The notes beneath the pieces were generated by a model. That model made no database searches, had not been told where the DNA came from, and saw only the letters and a list, made by a program, of their open reading frames with translations. Shown here one piece after another: positions 1 to 8,200 of a DNA stretch of 64,000 nucleotides. The number at the start of each line of letters is the position of its first letter. The stretch's first letter is position 1. The DNA is taken from positions 1 through 64,000 of the forward strand of contig CAVTTB010000003.1 of NCBI GenBank assembly GCA_963737555.1, given 5' to 3'. The position numbers were made by a program, and so were the translations under genes. This DNA comes from JAHJQQ01 sp963737555 (GTDB lineage Bacteria; Pseudomonadota; Gammaproteobacteria; Thiohalobacterales; Thiohalobacteraceae).

Positions 1-1
1 C

Positions 2-243
2 GAGAACGAACGCGATTATTCTGGCGATACCGGTGGGTTGGTGATCTCCGAAATCCGGGTGTCACTGGTCGTCGAAGACCAGGAAGTGGACGCGGTGATT
101 TCAATCATCCGCACTGCGGGCCGAGTCGGCCCGCACGTCTCGGGCTATGTGTATGTCAGTCCGGTGGAGCAGGCATTGCCGATCGGAGGGCCAGGAGAGT
201 CGACAATGGTTATGCCGAGTCCACGCATTACGCGACCTTGTAA
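2..243 (+). CDS. P-II-like regulatory protein, 5' truncated
   Basis: The reading frame is open from the window edge, so the N-terminus is missing. The visible part, with DYSGDT, then ISEIRVSLVVED, then a YVYVSPVEQALPI ending, matches the second half of the P-II (GlnB-like) fold. Members of this family found in metal-efflux clusters sit beside RND pumps rather than glutamine synthetase. The frame runs without a stop into the next gene; a TAA at 241-243 in another frame suggests a lost base and a natural end there. What it regulates cannot be told from the sequence. Confidence 0.5.
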   Translation, partial: ERTRLFWRYRWVGDLRNPGVTGRRRPGSGRGDFNHPHCGPSRPARLGLCVCQSGGAGIADRRARRVDNGYAESTHYATL

Positions 244-259
244 TTTAAAAGGAGATCGC

Positions 260-595
260 ATGATGAAAGAAATCAAGGCCTATCTGCACCGCCATCGTGT
301 CGCTGATGTACTCTATGCATTGGAGAGTGTGGGTTTCGCAACCGGTGTCCTTAATGTAAAGGGTCTGATGCGTGCGCTGAATGATTTGAAACACGAAGTA
401 CTCGCTGGGACTGGGCGAACGCACGTGCACAGAAGCGCGGCTGGTAGTTGTTCTGTGATGAAACACAGGTTGTAAAAAAGTGGTCACACTGATTTGAATG
501 CACGCATGCACGGGACAACTGGAGACCGGCCGTGTCTACGTCAACGATATCAACGCGACCAAAACATTGATGATAACGAGGAGACAACACCATGA
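260..595 (+). CDS. Second P-II-like protein, reading frame broken
   Basis: It starts at ATG 260 behind a strong AAAAGGAGA ribosome site. The opening MMKEIKAYLHRHRVADVLYAL is the conserved first strand and helix of P-II-like proteins. Removing one A at 396-397 restores EYSLGLGERTCTEARLVVVL (the T-loop region and next strand). The C-terminal stretch TGQLETGRVYVNDINA is readable in a third frame at about 506-560. The likely stop overlaps the ATG of the next gene. It is a tandem partner of the P-II-like gene before it. At least three indels are needed, so it is either a decayed gene or, more likely given errors elsewhere, poor sequence. Confidence 0.5.
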
Positions 596-1044
596 AATCC
601 ATAGATCAGCATACTCTCAATCCCCTATTACACATCGTCACCGCAACGCTGCTGCTCGGCGGATGTGCAACGACAACGCACAATCCGATTAGCGAAACAT
701 TGACTGTGGAGCAGGCGTCCATTCCGGGCACGCAGTTGTGGCGCACGGCGGTAACCGATAATGCGGTCGGGAATGGCATAACCGTATCCGGTGAACTGTT
801 ACCACGCCGGCGCCTCTCCGCCCCACCCAAAGGCCACGTTGACGTCGAGATCATTTCTCCCGAAAAGGTGATACTGCAAAACCGTTGCGCGACGTATCGC
901 ATGGAACGCCTGGGCCGCAAACTGCGCCGCTATTCATTCCACGTTTCCATGTCCATGGTGCCACCAAAGAGCAGCGTCATCCGCGTGACACCTCATGCGG
1001 AAACACTCTGCAGTCCATCAGAGGGCATTCATAAGGCATTGTGA
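592..1044 (+). CDS. Small outer-membrane-type lipoprotein of unknown function
   Basis: 150 residues, starting at ATG 592 behind GAGGAG. The N-terminus has a hydrophobic signal segment and a lipobox ending LLLGGC near residue 24, so it should be processed by signal peptidase II and lipid-anchored. No known domain is recognised in the rest, which is short and basic and contains PPKGHVDVEI and VIRVTPHAETLC. It follows the P-II-like genes directly and precedes the metal ATPase, which suggests a role in the metal-resistance region. Function unknown. Confidence 0.6.
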   Translation: MKSIDQHTLNPLLHIVTATLLLGGCATTTHNPISETLTVEQASIPGTQLWRTAVTDNAVGNGITVSGELLPRRRLSAPPKGHVDVEIISPEKVILQNRCATYRMERLGRKLRRYSFHVSMSMVPPKSSVIRVTPHAETLCSPSEGIHKAL

Positions 1045-1078
1045 TATTACTGGTGAGCCATTCATCAAAACATCTTTC

Positions 1079-1109
1079 TTGACCTTGGAGTTTCGATAAG
1101 GTCTACGGA
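1079..1109 (+). promoter_or_regulatory. MerR-family type promoter and operator
   Basis: TTGACC at 1079-1084 and TACGGA at 1104-1109 are separated by 19 bases, the over-long spacer typical of promoters twisted into activity by MerR-family metal sensors. Inside the spacer lies an exact inverted repeat, GACCTT (1081-1086) and AAGGTC (1098-1103). The metal P-type ATPase starts about 40 bases downstream. The -10 hexamer is weak. The cognate regulator may be the MerR-like gene near 6.3-6.7 kb or one outside the window. Confidence 0.5.
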
Positions 1110-1147
1110 AGACATTTAGACAATTGTCAAAGCGAGCGAATAGTGTA

Positions 1148-3423
1148 ATGACACTCCCCATCGATTCCTGCCGAAACGACTGTTCAACCGGCGAAGGCGA
1201 AGACGCTGTTTCCGCGAATACCCTTGCGCCCCCGTTCGCCACGGACGACAAGACGGTGCTGCGCATCGACAAGATGGATTGCCCGACCGAGGAAGCGCTG
1301 ATTCGCGGCAAGCTCGCCATAATCGCGGGCATCGCCGCGCTGGACTTCAACCTTCTCCAGCGCCGGCTCACGCTCAGCCACGCGCCGGAGGCACTGCCCG
1401 CCGTGCTGGCCGCCCTGCACGCGCTCGGTTTCGAGGCGGTTGTCGAACGCGCGGATGCGCCCCGTTCCGCCCCGGCATCCGCCTCGGTGATCACCAGATC
1501 CAAGTGGCTCTTGATGGCTGTGTCGGGAAGCGCCGCCATGCTGGCCGAAGCGGTCCAGTGGACGTGGGCGAGCAGCGCCTCCAACGGGATAGTCATTGCA
1601 CTGAGTCTCACCGCCGTACTGAGCGGCGGTCTTCAGACCTACAAGAAAGGCTGGATCGCGCTGAAGCAACCGCAATCTGAACATCAATGCCCTCATGGCG
1701 GTGGCGGTCACCGGTGCGATGGTGATCGGTCAGTGGCCCGAGGCGGCGATGGTGATGTTCCTGTTCGCGCTGGCGGAACTGATCGAGACGCTCTCGCTCG
1801 ACCGCGCGCGCAACGCCATCCGCGGCCTCATGGCGATGGCGCCGGAGACGGCGACGGTGCGCCAAGCGGATGGCTCGTGGCGCGAGGTGCCGGCCAAACA
1901 GGTCGAGATCGGTGCGCTGGTGCGCGTGCGGCCCGGTGAGCGGATTGCGCTGGATGGCGTGGTGACTACCGGCGCAATCCACCGTCAATCAGGCGCCGAT
2001 CACCGGCGAGAGCATGCCGGTCGAGAAGCAGCCCGGCGATCCGGTGTTCGCGGGCACGATCAACGAGGCCGGTGCGTTCGAGTTCCGCGTCACGGCGGTC
2101 GCGAACGATTCGACGCTGGCGCGCATCATCCATGCGGTGGAGGCGGCGCAGGCGCAGCCGCGCGCCGACGCAGCGCTTCGTCGATCGGTTCGCCCGCGTC
2201 TACACGCCGGCCGTGTTCGCCTTGGCCGTGCTGGTCGCGCTGGTTCCGCCGCTGCTGTTCGGCGCAGCCCTGGCTGGAGTGGATCTACCAGGCGCTGGTG
2301 CTGCTGGTCATCGCCTGTCCCTGCGCGCTGGTCATCTCCACGCCGGTGACGGTCGTCAGCGGGCTGGCCGCGGCCGCGCAGCCACGGCATCCTGATCAAG
2401 GGCGGCGTCTATCTGGAGACAGGACGCAAGCTCAAGGTGCTGGCGCTGGACAAGACCGGCACGCTCACCCACGGCAAGCCGGTCGTGACGGACTTCATTC
2501 CGCTGGCCGGCGCCGACGCCAACACGCACGCTCCAGTGGGCGGCCAGCCTGGCCGCTCGCTCCGATCACCCGGTATCGCAAAGCGGTAGCGGCCTATGCG
2601 GAGCGGCAGCAGCACATCTGCTGGAGCCCACCGAGTTCGCCGCGCTGGTCGGGCGCGGCGTGAAGGGGCGACTCGACGGCCGCGCGTTCCATCTCGGCAA
2701 TCACCGCTTGGTCGAAGAGTTGGGCGTGTGCAGTCCGCAACTGGAAGTCCAACTGGAAGCGCTCGAACGCCAGGGCAAGACCGCCGTGCTGCTCGTCGGC
2801 GAAAGCGGCGTGCTGGCGATCTTCGCCGTGGCCGACACGCTGCGCGACACCAGTCGCGCGGCGATCGATGACACTGCACCCAACTTGGCGTGCACACGGT
2901 GATGCTCACCGGCGACAACGCTCACACGGCGCAGGCCATCGCCGCACAGGTGGACATCGACGACGTGCGGGCGGAGCTGCTGCCCGAGGACAAGCTCGCC
3001 GCAATTGATGAGTTGGCGGCGCGTTATGGCGATGTCGGCATGGTGGGCGACGGCATCAACGACGCGCCCGGCGCTCGCCAAGGCCACCATCGGCTTTGCC
3101 ATGGGCGCGGCCGGTTCCGATACGGCGCTGGAAACCGCCGACGTCGCGCTGATGGACGACGATCTGCGCAAGCTGCCCGCGTTCATTCGCTTGAGCCGCC
3201 GCACGGTCGCCATTCTCCGGCAGAACATCGCGCTGGCGCTGGGCATCAAGGCGGTGTTCCTCGTGCTGGCCTTGACTGGGCAACGCCACCCTGTGGATGG
3301 CCGTGTTCGCCGATATGGGCGCCAGCCTGCTGGTCGTGTTCAACGGCCTGCGCTTGTTGCGCGACAGGAGTCCGACTCTCTCATATGCATCAAGTATCGA
3401 ACCAAGTAATTCCGCCGCATTGA
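1148..3423 (+). CDS. Heavy-metal P-type ATPase (Zn/Cd/Pb class), frame broken by indels
   Basis: P1B-type efflux ATPase of about 750 residues. Readable in order: an N-terminal metal-binding domain with MDCPTEE (about residues 43-49), membrane segments, the TGES phosphatase loop, the membrane metal site CPCALV, the phosphorylation motif DKTGTLTHG, MLTGDN, and the hinge GDGINDAP. CPC with MDCPTEE is typical of ZntA/CadA-like exporters of Zn, Cd and Pb. The frame is restored by dropping single bases, e.g. C at 1670-1671, A at 1976-1977, C at 2158-2159, 2268-2270, 2382-2383 and 3067-3069; others lie near 2526, 2581, 2613, 2875 and 3285. ATG 1148 is chosen; TTG 1124 is possible. The exact C-terminus is uncertain. 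Confidence 0.8.
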
Positions 3424-3494
3424 CATCAATCGACTTAGCGTGCTCTCCACCAACTGACGTCGTGAGTGCCACACTTCGATCGCGACCATGCAAT

Positions 3495-3529
3495 GAAAAA
3501 CGAAGTGGCCGGCACTCGCCGGCCGCTTC
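3495..3529 (-). terminator. Rho-independent terminator of the Spy-like gene
   Basis: Read on the minus strand, GAAG/CTTC and GGCCGGC/GCCGGCC arms form a stem of 4 plus 7 pairs with one mismatch and a 4-base loop, followed by GTTTTT. It lies just after the minus-strand gene ending at 3537 and faces the end of the ATPase gene. Confidence 0.75.
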
Positions 3530-3536
3530 CCTCCCG

Positions 3537-4141
3537 CTACCACATCATCCAGCCCTGACCGTAACCGCGCACGCTGCTCTTTCTGTTCGGGGGTCAGTAC
3601 CGCCTCCATGCGGTTCTGCGCCTCGACCGAGGACTCCACCATCTGGCGCCGCAGGTCGTAGATGCGTTGCTGTTGCTGACCGATCGCGGCCGGGTCGCGT
3701 TTGCCCGAGGTGTAGAGATCGCGCAGCTTCACGTACTCGTCGTTCATCTTGCCCATGAGGTTCCAGTGCTTCTTGCGCAGCTCGTCCTGGATCTGCGTAA
3801 TTCGTTTCTGCTGCGACTCACCCAGATTGAGTGCGCCCCGGGGCCGTAGCCGCCCATCATCCCGGGTCCCATCATCATGCCCGGACCCATGCCCATTCCC
3901 GGGCCCATCATGCCCATCCCGCCTCCCGGGCAGCCGTCGTCCATCATGCCCATCGCCCCATGCCGGGACCCATCATGCCAGGGCCCATTCCCATCATGCC
4001 GTGGCCCATCATCCCGGGTTGCATGCCTTGACCCGGACCATAGGCGCCCGCGGCTTCTGGTTCTCGGCGGCGGGAACGGCACTTGCCGCGAGCAAGCGCG
4101 AGCGCCGTGAGGGTGTTGACCAGCAGTTTCTTGCTCATCAT
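3537..4141 (-). CDS. Spy/CpxP-like periplasmic protein with Met/Gly-rich segment, frame broken
   Basis: It begins MMSKKLLVNTLTALALA behind AAAAGGAGACTGAC, a signal peptide. Next comes a long run of GMMGPGM-type repeats (about 3850-4020), and then a helical domain with LNLGESQQKRITQIQDELR and LTPEQKEQRA, the LTXXQ-type signature of Spy/CpxP/CnrX-like proteins. A natural C-terminus GYGQGWMMW is readable in another frame, with TAG at 3537-3539. Met-rich periplasmic proteins often bind Cu(I) or Ag(I), so a metal buffer or sensor role is inferred. The frame is interrupted near 4095, 4060, 3965, 3835 and 3560. It converges with the ATPase gene. Confidence 0.65.
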
Positions 4142-4200
4142 GTCAGTCTCCTTTTCGTCAGTGAACTTGAATTGCCCATTTACTTCCTCGATGCGGCGTC

Positions 4201-4466
4201 TCAGCGCCGCTTCAAGTCGTCACGTTTCTGAAGATATTCCTCCCGGTTGATCTCGCCGCGTGCGTATCTCTCTTCCAGCACTTCGAGCGCCCGTGTTCCT
4301 GTCCTCACGCAGCGCCGCGTCGGATCGCGCACCGCGCGAGAAGAGATACTTGATCGCCGACCGCGACCAGCACGATCACGACCAGCAGCGGAATCAGCCA
4401 GAACACGAGCATCCCGAGCCAATGCCAGCCCCATCCCATTCCCCAACCCATGCCGTAGTCCATCAT
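4201..4466 (-). CDS. SHOCT-domain small membrane protein
   Basis: It starts at ATG 4466 behind AAAGGAGGTGAAACG. The first 15 residues are Gly/Met/Trp-rich (MMDYGMGWGMGWGW). One strong membrane segment follows (MLVFWLIPLLVVIVLVAV), then a C-terminal SHOCT motif reading LEERYARGEINREEYLQKRDDL. Proteins of this layout, about 85 residues, are common beside copper and silver resistance genes; their biochemical role is not known. One indel near 4320 splits the membrane segment from the SHOCT domain. It lies 59 bases upstream of the Spy-like gene on the same strand, so the two are probably co-transcribed. Confidence 0.6.
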
Positions 4467-4566
4467 CGTTTCACCTCCTTTCGAAATACCGGTTACTGGT
4501 TTTGCAGTTCTGCAACCCGCCAAGCCCTGCCGCACCACCCGAGGCGCGTGCGGCAGGCCGGTGCGT

Positions 4567-5060
4567 TCACGGGATCGGGGCGCCGGCGCGTGGCTGCATC
4601 TTGTGCGCCTGCATCTCGGTGGCCGTGACACCGGTGCCCGGGCCGTCGTCCTTGTAGATGACGTCGATCACCACACCGTCGTCGAACACCAGCGTATAGG
4701 TGTGCATGACGCGTTGCCGGACTCCATCACGTCCACGCGAGCTCCCGATGGCGCGTGTAACTTTGCGCTCGCGCTCGTGCGGAATCTCGTAGACCCAACC
4801 CTCCTTGCCGTTTGCCAGCGTGACTATCTTGTGCGGCGAGCCGTGGCGCGAAAACGCCACCTGTTTCGTGATGACGCCCAGCGGGTAGTCGCACAGCGCG
4901 ATCTCCGGCTCGGTCTTCGCGCTGAAAGCCGGTGGCACGGCAAGCCGGGGGTCCGACAGCTTGCCGTCGTACTCGGGGTTGGTTTCGCCATAGACGTTCG
5001 TCTCGGCCAACTCGTTGCCGACAAGAGCGCGGCACAGACAAGAAATAATATGCGGATCAT
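4567..5060 (-). CDS. Exported protein of unknown function
   Basis: The start MIRILFLVCAALLSATSW at 5060, behind GGAGAAGGTC, is a cleavable signal peptide. The mature part runs ETNVYGETNPEYDGKL, then VAFSRHGSPHKIVTLANGKE, VYEIPHERERKV and LVFDDGVVIDVIYKDDGPGTG, ending before 4567. An indel near 5010 joins signal peptide to mature domain. It has a small beta-rich look with no cysteine motif. It sits in the minus-strand metal-resistance run with the SHOCT and Spy-like genes. I do not recognise the family. Confidence 0.5.
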
Positions 5061-5202
5061 GACCTTCTCCTTCGAATAACCGGGCGGCCGCGCGGTTCGC
5101 GGCACGCGCCGGATATCTCTCAGTTTTGGAACTCGCCCTGGCTAGCAAAAGCCGGGCGGTTGCTCGGACAGCGCGAGCAGATGCCCGCGCGGATTCATGG
5201 GA

Positions 5203-5523
5203 TCAGGCGATGGGAGGATGGGTCGGCGGTGGCGCCGGCAGGAAGACGTACGGGTCCGCGCCAAACCCGCCCTCGAAGGTGGGCAGGAGGCTTGGCAGCA
5301 GAACCGAGGAACCGGGCAAGGTAACAAGGCTGGTCCAACCGGCGCACCATTGGTCGCAGGCTGCGGAGGGTGCCGGTGGAGTCCGCGGGCGCTGGATCGA
5401 GCGTCTGTGCCACGACCCGTGCCTGAGCCCGACGGATCGCTGAACGCACATTTATCGACCGCCCACGCCATGTTCAGCGTGAGCAGCGATACGATGAGAA
5501 ACCATGTGATTATTCGGAACCAT
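5203..5523 (-). CDS. Small exported protein typical of Czc/Cus clusters (tentative)
   Basis: Dropping one G after the ATG at 5523 gives a start MFRIITWFLIVSLLTLNMAW, a signal peptide, then AVDKCAFSDPSG. A second readable frame covers ACDQWCAGWTSL and ends with PPPTHPPIA. The pattern of signal peptide, His-rich middle, a CxxxC-type pair and an RPP/HPP-type tail resembles small proteins encoded beside CzcCBA and CusCBA pumps. At least two indels are needed. Function unknown; the call rests on layout and context. Confidence 0.35.
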
Positions 5524-5722
5524 ATTTGAAAACCTACTGAAAAGTTTCAAACCATACGTTGATACTTGTCAATTTCCCACCCGGTCGCAGGAACAGCTTC
5601 GGCTGCCGAGTAGCCAGTGTTTACACTTACAACAGCATGTCCGCACGACCGCGCACAAGAGTGTGACACTAGATTGAACGGCAGACGGCTGTGTATCTAA
5701 GTGCTGTCCCACCTATCCGGCC

Positions 5723-6247
5723 TTATGGCCTCTGTGAGTTGCCCGGGCTTGGCATATCCGTTTCAACCGCGGCATGCTTCTCCAGATAAGTTGTAAGTGC
5801 GCGCAATTCCTTTTCGGACGGTGCGGCAATATTCATCGGACTGTTGTTGCGGCTCATCCACTGCATGCGAACATTCATGCGCGCCACCGTTGCCGGCCAG
5901 CCGGCCGAGCTATGTTGTATAGGGCTTGGGAGTCCGTGACATTGAGTGCAGTACTGAGCGACAAGTTTTGCACCGGCGGCACCCGGTTCTGGCAACTGTG
6001 CCGGATCCAGGCCTCGTGGCATGACGCCACCCATCATCATGCCATCCATCATGCCGCCCATCATCATGTCGTTGCAGTAGCCTTGCCCCCAGCCTCCGCC
6101 ATGGGTCATTTTTCCACTGGCCGATGATTGAGGCTGGACATTACGCAGCATTGGGTTCTCATCGGCGAAGAGCGTCGGCACTGTGACCAGGGAAACGACC
6201 AGCGCGGTTACGGTGACAGTAATTGGTGTGTGTTTAAAAGTTTTCAT
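5723..6247 (-). CDS. Periplasmic c-type cytochrome with Met-rich segment
   Basis: 174 residues in one unbroken frame. Residues 1-28 form a signal peptide ending LFA. Residues 61-76 are a Met/Gly stretch (NDMMMGGMMDGMMMGG). The haem site is CTQCH at residues 100-104, within a small class I-like cytochrome domain, with Met residues downstream that could be the axial ligand. Single-haem cytochromes of this kind accept or donate electrons in the periplasm. The Met-rich insert and the neighbouring metal genes suggest a link to copper handling, which is inference. The start lies behind AGAGGAACATACTC. Confidence 0.7.
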   Translation of the reverse strand: MKTFKHTPITVTVTALVVSLVTVPTLFADENPMLRNVQPQSSASGKMTHGGGWGQGYCNDMMMGGMMDGMMMGGVMPRGLDPAQLPEPGAAGAKLVAQYCTQCHGLPSPIQHSSAGWPATVARMNVRMQWMSRNNSPMNIAAPSEKELRALTTYLEKHAAVETDMPSPGNSQRP

Positions 6248-6297
6248 GAGTATGTTCCTCTATATAAATGAATAGTTGAGTTTCACGTTGCTAATCC

Positions 6298-6717
6298 TCA
6301 CTCATCGACCAGATGGCCAGCGGATATGCACGCATGTGGTTCGGTTAGTTTGATGTGGGCTTCAAGCGGCTGACGTAGCTCAGCCCATTGCCTCAAGGGT
6401 GCATGTCGTTGCGCACGCGCAGTCCGTTCTGCAAGGTCAAGTACTCGCTTCCGTGCGAGAACCTGATGATCAGCCGCGCCTTCCAATACGCTACCTGCCT
6501 ATGGGTCCAGTCTCGGCATGCGTTGCTTGATTTCATTGATCGACCAACCGCGTTTTTCAGCACGGCCAATCAACCGCAGCCTAATTAAATCCCTATGCCG
6601 GAAGACGTGTTCTTCAGCAGTTGGATCCCATTGTGGTTGCAGTAACCCGATACGGCCGTACTCACGCACGGTCTGATGCGACATATTCGCAGCTAATGCC
6701 AATTTACGCATGTTCAT
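6298..6717 (-). pseudogene. MerR-like regulator with an in-frame TAG
   Basis: It starts at ATG 6717 behind AGAGGAG. The N-terminal winged helix reads KLALAANMSHQTVREYGRIG, then FRHRDLIRLRLIGRAEKRGW and INEIKQRM, as in MerR-family proteins. A TAG stop at 6499-6501 ends this after 72 residues, yet the same frame continues with an arginine- and alanine-rich helix (DHQVLARKRVLDLAERTARA) to 6298, the expected dimerisation helix. A single CAG-to-TAG change explains this; no base is gained or lost. It could be a true nonsense mutation, a suppressed codon, or a base error. It may once have served the MerR-type promoter at 1079-1109. Confidence 0.5.
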
Positions 6718-6864
6718 GATGATGTTGCTCCTCTAAAGTATTGAGAGCCTGTTGACGGAGTCACGTTCCACTGTAGGAATATCGGAACGCGCCGGAACAT
6801 TGCCGCTCGCCAACAGCAGGCGTACGAAGGCCACTTTGAACTGGTCGGAACGACCAGATTGGCC

Positions 6865-7260
6865 TTAGCTCAAGAGGAGTACAGGGGGTCGGTGCTTGGG
6901 AGGGGAATTGAAATCTTTGAACGGTGAATCAAAGATGGATAAATAGACGTGAATGGTTGCCGCATATTCATTGCGAATCGCTGTCGGCAGTGCGGCGCTG
7001 CAAGAATACTGACATCCCGCACAGTAGCCGCAACCGGCACCGGTACCAGTACCGGAGGTATCATCATTGCAAACCTGGAGTGCCCCATTCAACCCGTCAT
7101 TTTCTGTGACGCCGGTGTACTGGTAATCGTTGGAACCGGCGCCAGATCCAATCTGCCCAGCAACCGGTGTAATCGCGAGATTTGTGAAAGTCGGCCACGC
7201 ACCCTCGAGCGGTGCAAGCGCTAGGGCAATAACCAATACTATTCGAAGGATGCTATCCAT
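6865..7260 (-). CDS. Exported cysteine-rich protein of unknown function
   Basis: The start at MDSILRIVLVIALALAPLEG (7260) gives a clear signal peptide; an upstream ATG at 7299 adds 13 residues before it. The mature part is Gly/Thr/Asn-rich and has clustered cysteines (CGYCAGCQYSC). The tail FNSPPKHRPPVLL resembles the tail of the small protein at 5203-5523, which suggests a related Czc-cluster family. The frame is unbroken. No known domain is recognised. Confidence 0.5.
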   Translation of the reverse strand: MDSILRIVLVIALALAPLEGAWPTFTNLAITPVAGQIGSGAGSNDYQYTGVTENDGLNGALQVCNDDTSGTGTGAGCGYCAGCQYSCSAALPTAIRNEYAATIHVYLSIFDSPFKDFNSPPKHRPPVLLLS

Positions 7261-7299
7261 CACACGTAAGCTCTTCCATATGTATATAGTAACTGTCAC

Positions 7300-7783
7300 A
7301 CAATAACACTATATGATCAAGGCCTAATATACGGAAAGTCTACCAGGGATGCATTGATTCATGTCAATGGGTACGCAATGCATTTTAATCCGGAGCCGGG
7401 CAGAAACCACGCTTAATTCTGGCACAGATAAAAGCGGGCAGTCGAACCGCGACAGTATCCCAAGCAAACACATGATTCTCGAGGCAGTGTTGGAACCGGT
7501 CCGCGATGGTGCACGAGATACCTCGTTAGCCTACAAGAACCAGACAGGAAAAGGTTCGTACGCATACGGGAAGGGGATCATTACTGGAAGGGACTTATCC
7601 GGAAAGGGCTGGTGCGCCGATTTGTTTATGACGACGCACCAAAGGGACCACAAAGGAATCCGGTTACCTCTCCCCGACCGTAATACCCACCAGCGTCGAA
7701 ACGCACCAGCGATAAATCCAAACAAAGTTGTATTGAGTTTTCGCTGGCAGGCTGCGGCCGCTCAGCCGTAACCTGCCGCACCC
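7300..7783. other. Gene-poor interval upstream of the relaxase; possible oriT
   Basis: No convincing gene. A 136-codon frame at 7361-7771 has no recognisable domain or good ribosome site. The interval holds four purine-rich blocks of GGAAAGG type at about 7548, 7569, 7586 and 7601. Origins of transfer of MobH elements usually lie close to the relaxase gene, so this is a reasonable place to look for oriT, but I see no diagnostic nick site. Confidence 0.25.
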
Positions 7784-8185
7784 ATGAATACCAACAACCT
7801 TCACGACCTGACGCACCGGCGCATGGCGTCGGCGGGGCTCAGCAGGTGGATCGAGCCCTGCCGACTCCTGTTGGAACATTTCTCAGGACTCGAACGCATC
7901 ATCGAGCACCACGAGGAGTTGCCCTCACGGGTGATCCTTGCGGCCATGAGGACCGCTATTCAACAGCCGAGCCACATCAGACAAGCCTGCCTGCGTAAAC
8001 ACCTGTCCCAATTGCCGCTGTTCGAATACCGGGCAGCCGCCTCTTCGGAAATATGGCATCCGCTGGTGGAACCGCTGGAACAGTTTCAACTGCGCCACAA
8101 CGGCAAGGTCCACTTCTGGCGCGCATGGCAGGGACACCCAAAACCCGAAGAAGTCGCGGAATGGCTATCCCGCCGGGTCAGCTAA
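7784..8185 (+). CDS. Conserved-looking ICE protein of unknown function
   Basis: 133 residues beginning MNTNNLHDLTHRRMASAGLS, in one unbroken frame, ending 15 bases before the relaxase start. It is probably soluble, rich in Leu, His and Arg, with no signal peptide or membrane segment. I recognise no domain. Its place directly upstream of the relaxase, on the same strand, suggests a role in DNA processing at conjugation or in element maintenance; this rests on context alone. Confidence 0.5.
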   Translation: MNTNNLHDLTHRRMASAGLSRWIEPCRLLLEHFSGLERIIEHHEELPSRVILAAMRTAIQQPSHIRQACLRKHLSQLPLFEYRAAASSEIWHPLVEPLEQFQLRHNGKVHFWRAWQGHPKPEEVAEWLSRRVS

Positions 8186-8200
8186 GCGGAAGCTGACTTT

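Noticed and set aside
7361..7771. 136-codon open frame upstream of the conjugation genes
   Set aside because: No recognisable domain, no good ribosome site and repetitive GKG content from purine-rich blocks; more likely part of a non-coding or oriT interval.
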